From positions 1 to 6,315 of the forward strand of contig CAMTVZ010000185.1 in NCBI GenBank assembly GCA_947085285.1: a stretch of DNA of 6,315 nt. The letters run 5' to 3'. Both the position numbers and the translations under genes were made by a program. Positions within the stretch are counted from its first letter, which is position 1; each line of letters starts with the position of its first letter. The notes under the pieces are model-generated. The model was not told the DNA's origin and did not search any database. It saw nothing but the letters and a program-made list of their open reading frames with translations. Of the stretch, positions 6,101-6,315 are shown piece by piece. This stretch comes from JASEGV01 sp947085285. GTDB taxonomy: Bacteria > Bacteroidota > Ignavibacteria > UBA10030 > BY39.

Positions 6101-6315
6101 ATAAAGAAACTCTAACATTAGCCCAAAAGGGTGGTTTAAATGAAAGTGTGAGATCGGAGAAGCTACCTGTTAGGTACGAATTGTTCGATAATCACCCCAA
6201 CCCGTTTAATCCAGTAACACAAATAAAATTTTCACTTCCGGAACATGGTTATGTAACTCTAAAGATTTATGACGTGTTAGGCAGGGAAGTAGAACAACTT
6301 GTTGATGAATATAAA
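3121..6315 (+). CDS. Large T9SS-sorted multidomain protein with NHL-like propeller (3' end outside window)
   Basis: The frame is open for 1065 codons to the right edge. The start ATG 3121 follows AGGG (3111-3114) by six bases. Residues 1-22 are a signal peptide ending IYA. About 30-135 may be an NTF2-like domain (low confidence). About 255-515 is a divergent NHL-type propeller: GPQGLSYAECGEIYIADTEN (261-280), YPTDVVYD, then FIWITDPNAAKIVRLD, and EWPEGWLILDEGRNCLHKIN (425-444). About 515-600 and 605-700 look like two Ig/PKD-like domains. A Gly-rich linker (GSPGGGG, 701-707) leads to a C-terminal module (708-1000) beginning CPFVYIWNGSEYIEDNNILP. I recall this pattern from other Ignavibacteria secreted proteins but cannot verify it. 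From about 1015 the type A T9SS sorting domain begins (NPFNP, KIYDVLGREV). Such domains usually run about 35-45 residues further, so roughly 110-140 bases are missing. Composition changes sharply at 5221. Its partner genes lie immediately upstream. Confidence 0.9.
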   Translation, partial: MKLIIFIFCILIAFVVTTRIYAQFFAPTFSDEEQIKILLKDIINSVNNNRPIKVENYFINQSKKSSLQLDSNIIGHYRSPIELRIYSLNIEKETAQASCYLISPYIIDRLKDNILLQKINDQWTIISSEYLYSLCKILQEKRNTLQSISNENQDLYKSNTVNMRFSNKLLIPKKIPGTNSMKLTETDLINYTGKSIFNHPVDIEYAYYEDIFVNKTYIGFCLDRNWHRIIIQKIMTDYNNNVLSSQLISYGDKVNEYKFYGPQGLSYAECGEIYIADTENSKIVKLLFDRHTLTLTLSQTKEVEGIYYPTDVVYDNNNTLQLEDDFIWITDPNAAKIVRLDRQFNILQTITNYIDDYGNNSHLNMPMKIMVNNIHNSGQKRLAYINYNTFVELIPGKLPPFLGTVLSATIKKFQTPSNLSSIGLEWPEGWLILDEGRNCLHKINKWGDYIASFKSNLITGSLFTFPKFISSSGINVHALDTKKYLDIGTIDFWGLSSGFQNFLPGADVFDFKVKEYPASFIIEYIPTNWIQDSVKVLKKSNREIVKDWGRWNSNPEKQILSIVKSEIWYGDYVVRLTYRPLLDSEYDSYAQGWKAMEIPLKYLLPTTISNGQIYWGQTSTITANTFGQTSITYSWTTEPNPVPAGTSFFVDNLYPFKAYLKNIRYSPYLLKVPMFTISIILTVSNSLGTHTKTDYISLIPGSPGGGGCPFVYIWNGSEYIEDNNILPQSVCTPPEEGLVTDYYQLFREPVETDRTYKIRVGEFEREISTLDQFKLLIVDHIPEALASVNDNGEISLYAKPASLTNANVNDGDVYKLVYELDDNYVETEPDQSMQLTFEDGNIGSDKVMLLIGSSPIKEPIGALEKLNGKNINPQYIRFRKNMSYTYVPVNVQNNKETNIDIGINWTGTAKIDYSELSNKLNLDYTLHESELISAEHSQNGDVTSLLQNSDGNIIELNPQEWVDLIFTAPPLSEGMKRSFIFVSRGRYVTIPEENKETLTLAQKGGLNESVRSEKLPVRYELFDNHPNPFNPVTQIKFSLPEHGYVTLKIYDVLGREVEQLVDEYK
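6163..6315 (+). other. T9SS type A C-terminal sorting domain (partial), within the large gene
   Basis: Residues about 1015-1065 (KLPVRYELFDNHPNPFNPV, then FSLPEHGYVTLKIYDVLGREVEQLVDEYK read in two pieces) carry the hallmarks of the type A sorting signal: NPFNP followed by a beta-strand ending in LP, then VTLKIYD, LGREV and LV. In T9SS systems this domain directs passage across the outer membrane and is removed on export, with the cargo released or attached to the surface. The usual final GVYFYRL and basic last residues lie beyond the window. Confidence 0.88.

Noticed and set aside
1..6315. CRISPR arrays, tRNA or rRNA genes, transposases
   Set aside because: No regularly spaced repeats, no cloverleaf-like segments and no transposase or integrase motifs were seen on either strand by eye.

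Overview
The window reads as part of a genome from the Bacteroidota/Ignavibacteriota side of the FCB group. The main evidence is the protein running off the right edge. It ends in a segment with the NPFNP, KIYDVLGREV and LVDEYK signatures of a type A sorting domain of the type IX secretion system (T9SS), in the form I associate most with Ignavibacteria and relatives. All four substantial genes start with export signals, so this is a secretome locus. Genus-level placement is not possible by eye.

Layout. Positions 1-580 hold the 5' part of a leftward gene for an exported beta-rich protein, cut by the window edge. Positions 581-1115 are a divergent non-coding region. Its left part (about 661-790) is unusually GC-rich (about 50% by line counts) and can fold. 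It carries GCCTAAC near its start and GTTAGTC 104 bases after it, a spacing and polarity reminiscent of a decayed integron attC site, though the match is imperfect. Its right part is very AT-rich. It holds an FNR/CRP-like dyad, a perfect 20-bp AT palindrome, a weak promoter candidate, a 12-codon leader-like ORF with a good ribosome-binding site, and a 7-bp hairpin.

Positions 1116-6315 hold three co-directional genes separated by 13 and 9 bases, almost certainly one operon. The first encodes a lipoprotein with an HEMSH zinc-protease motif and an archaemetzincin-like but degenerate C-terminus. The second encodes an exported protein with an Ig-like N-terminal half and an alpha-helical, TPR-like C-terminal half. 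The third encodes a very large exported protein (at least 1065 residues). It has a possible NTF2-like N-terminal domain, a divergent NHL-type propeller, Ig/PKD-like domains, a separate C-terminal module and the T9SS sorting tail.

Working hypothesis (inference): the operon makes a cell-surface assembly in which an outer-membrane-anchored metalloprotease acts with a helical-repeat adaptor and a T9SS-displayed propeller protein. The operon is strikingly AT-rich up to about 5220. It then changes abruptly, inside the third gene, to a composition like that of the flanking leftward gene. This suggests that a foreign or fast-evolving N-terminal part is joined to a host-type C-terminal display module. 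No RNA genes, IS elements or CRISPR arrays were recognised.
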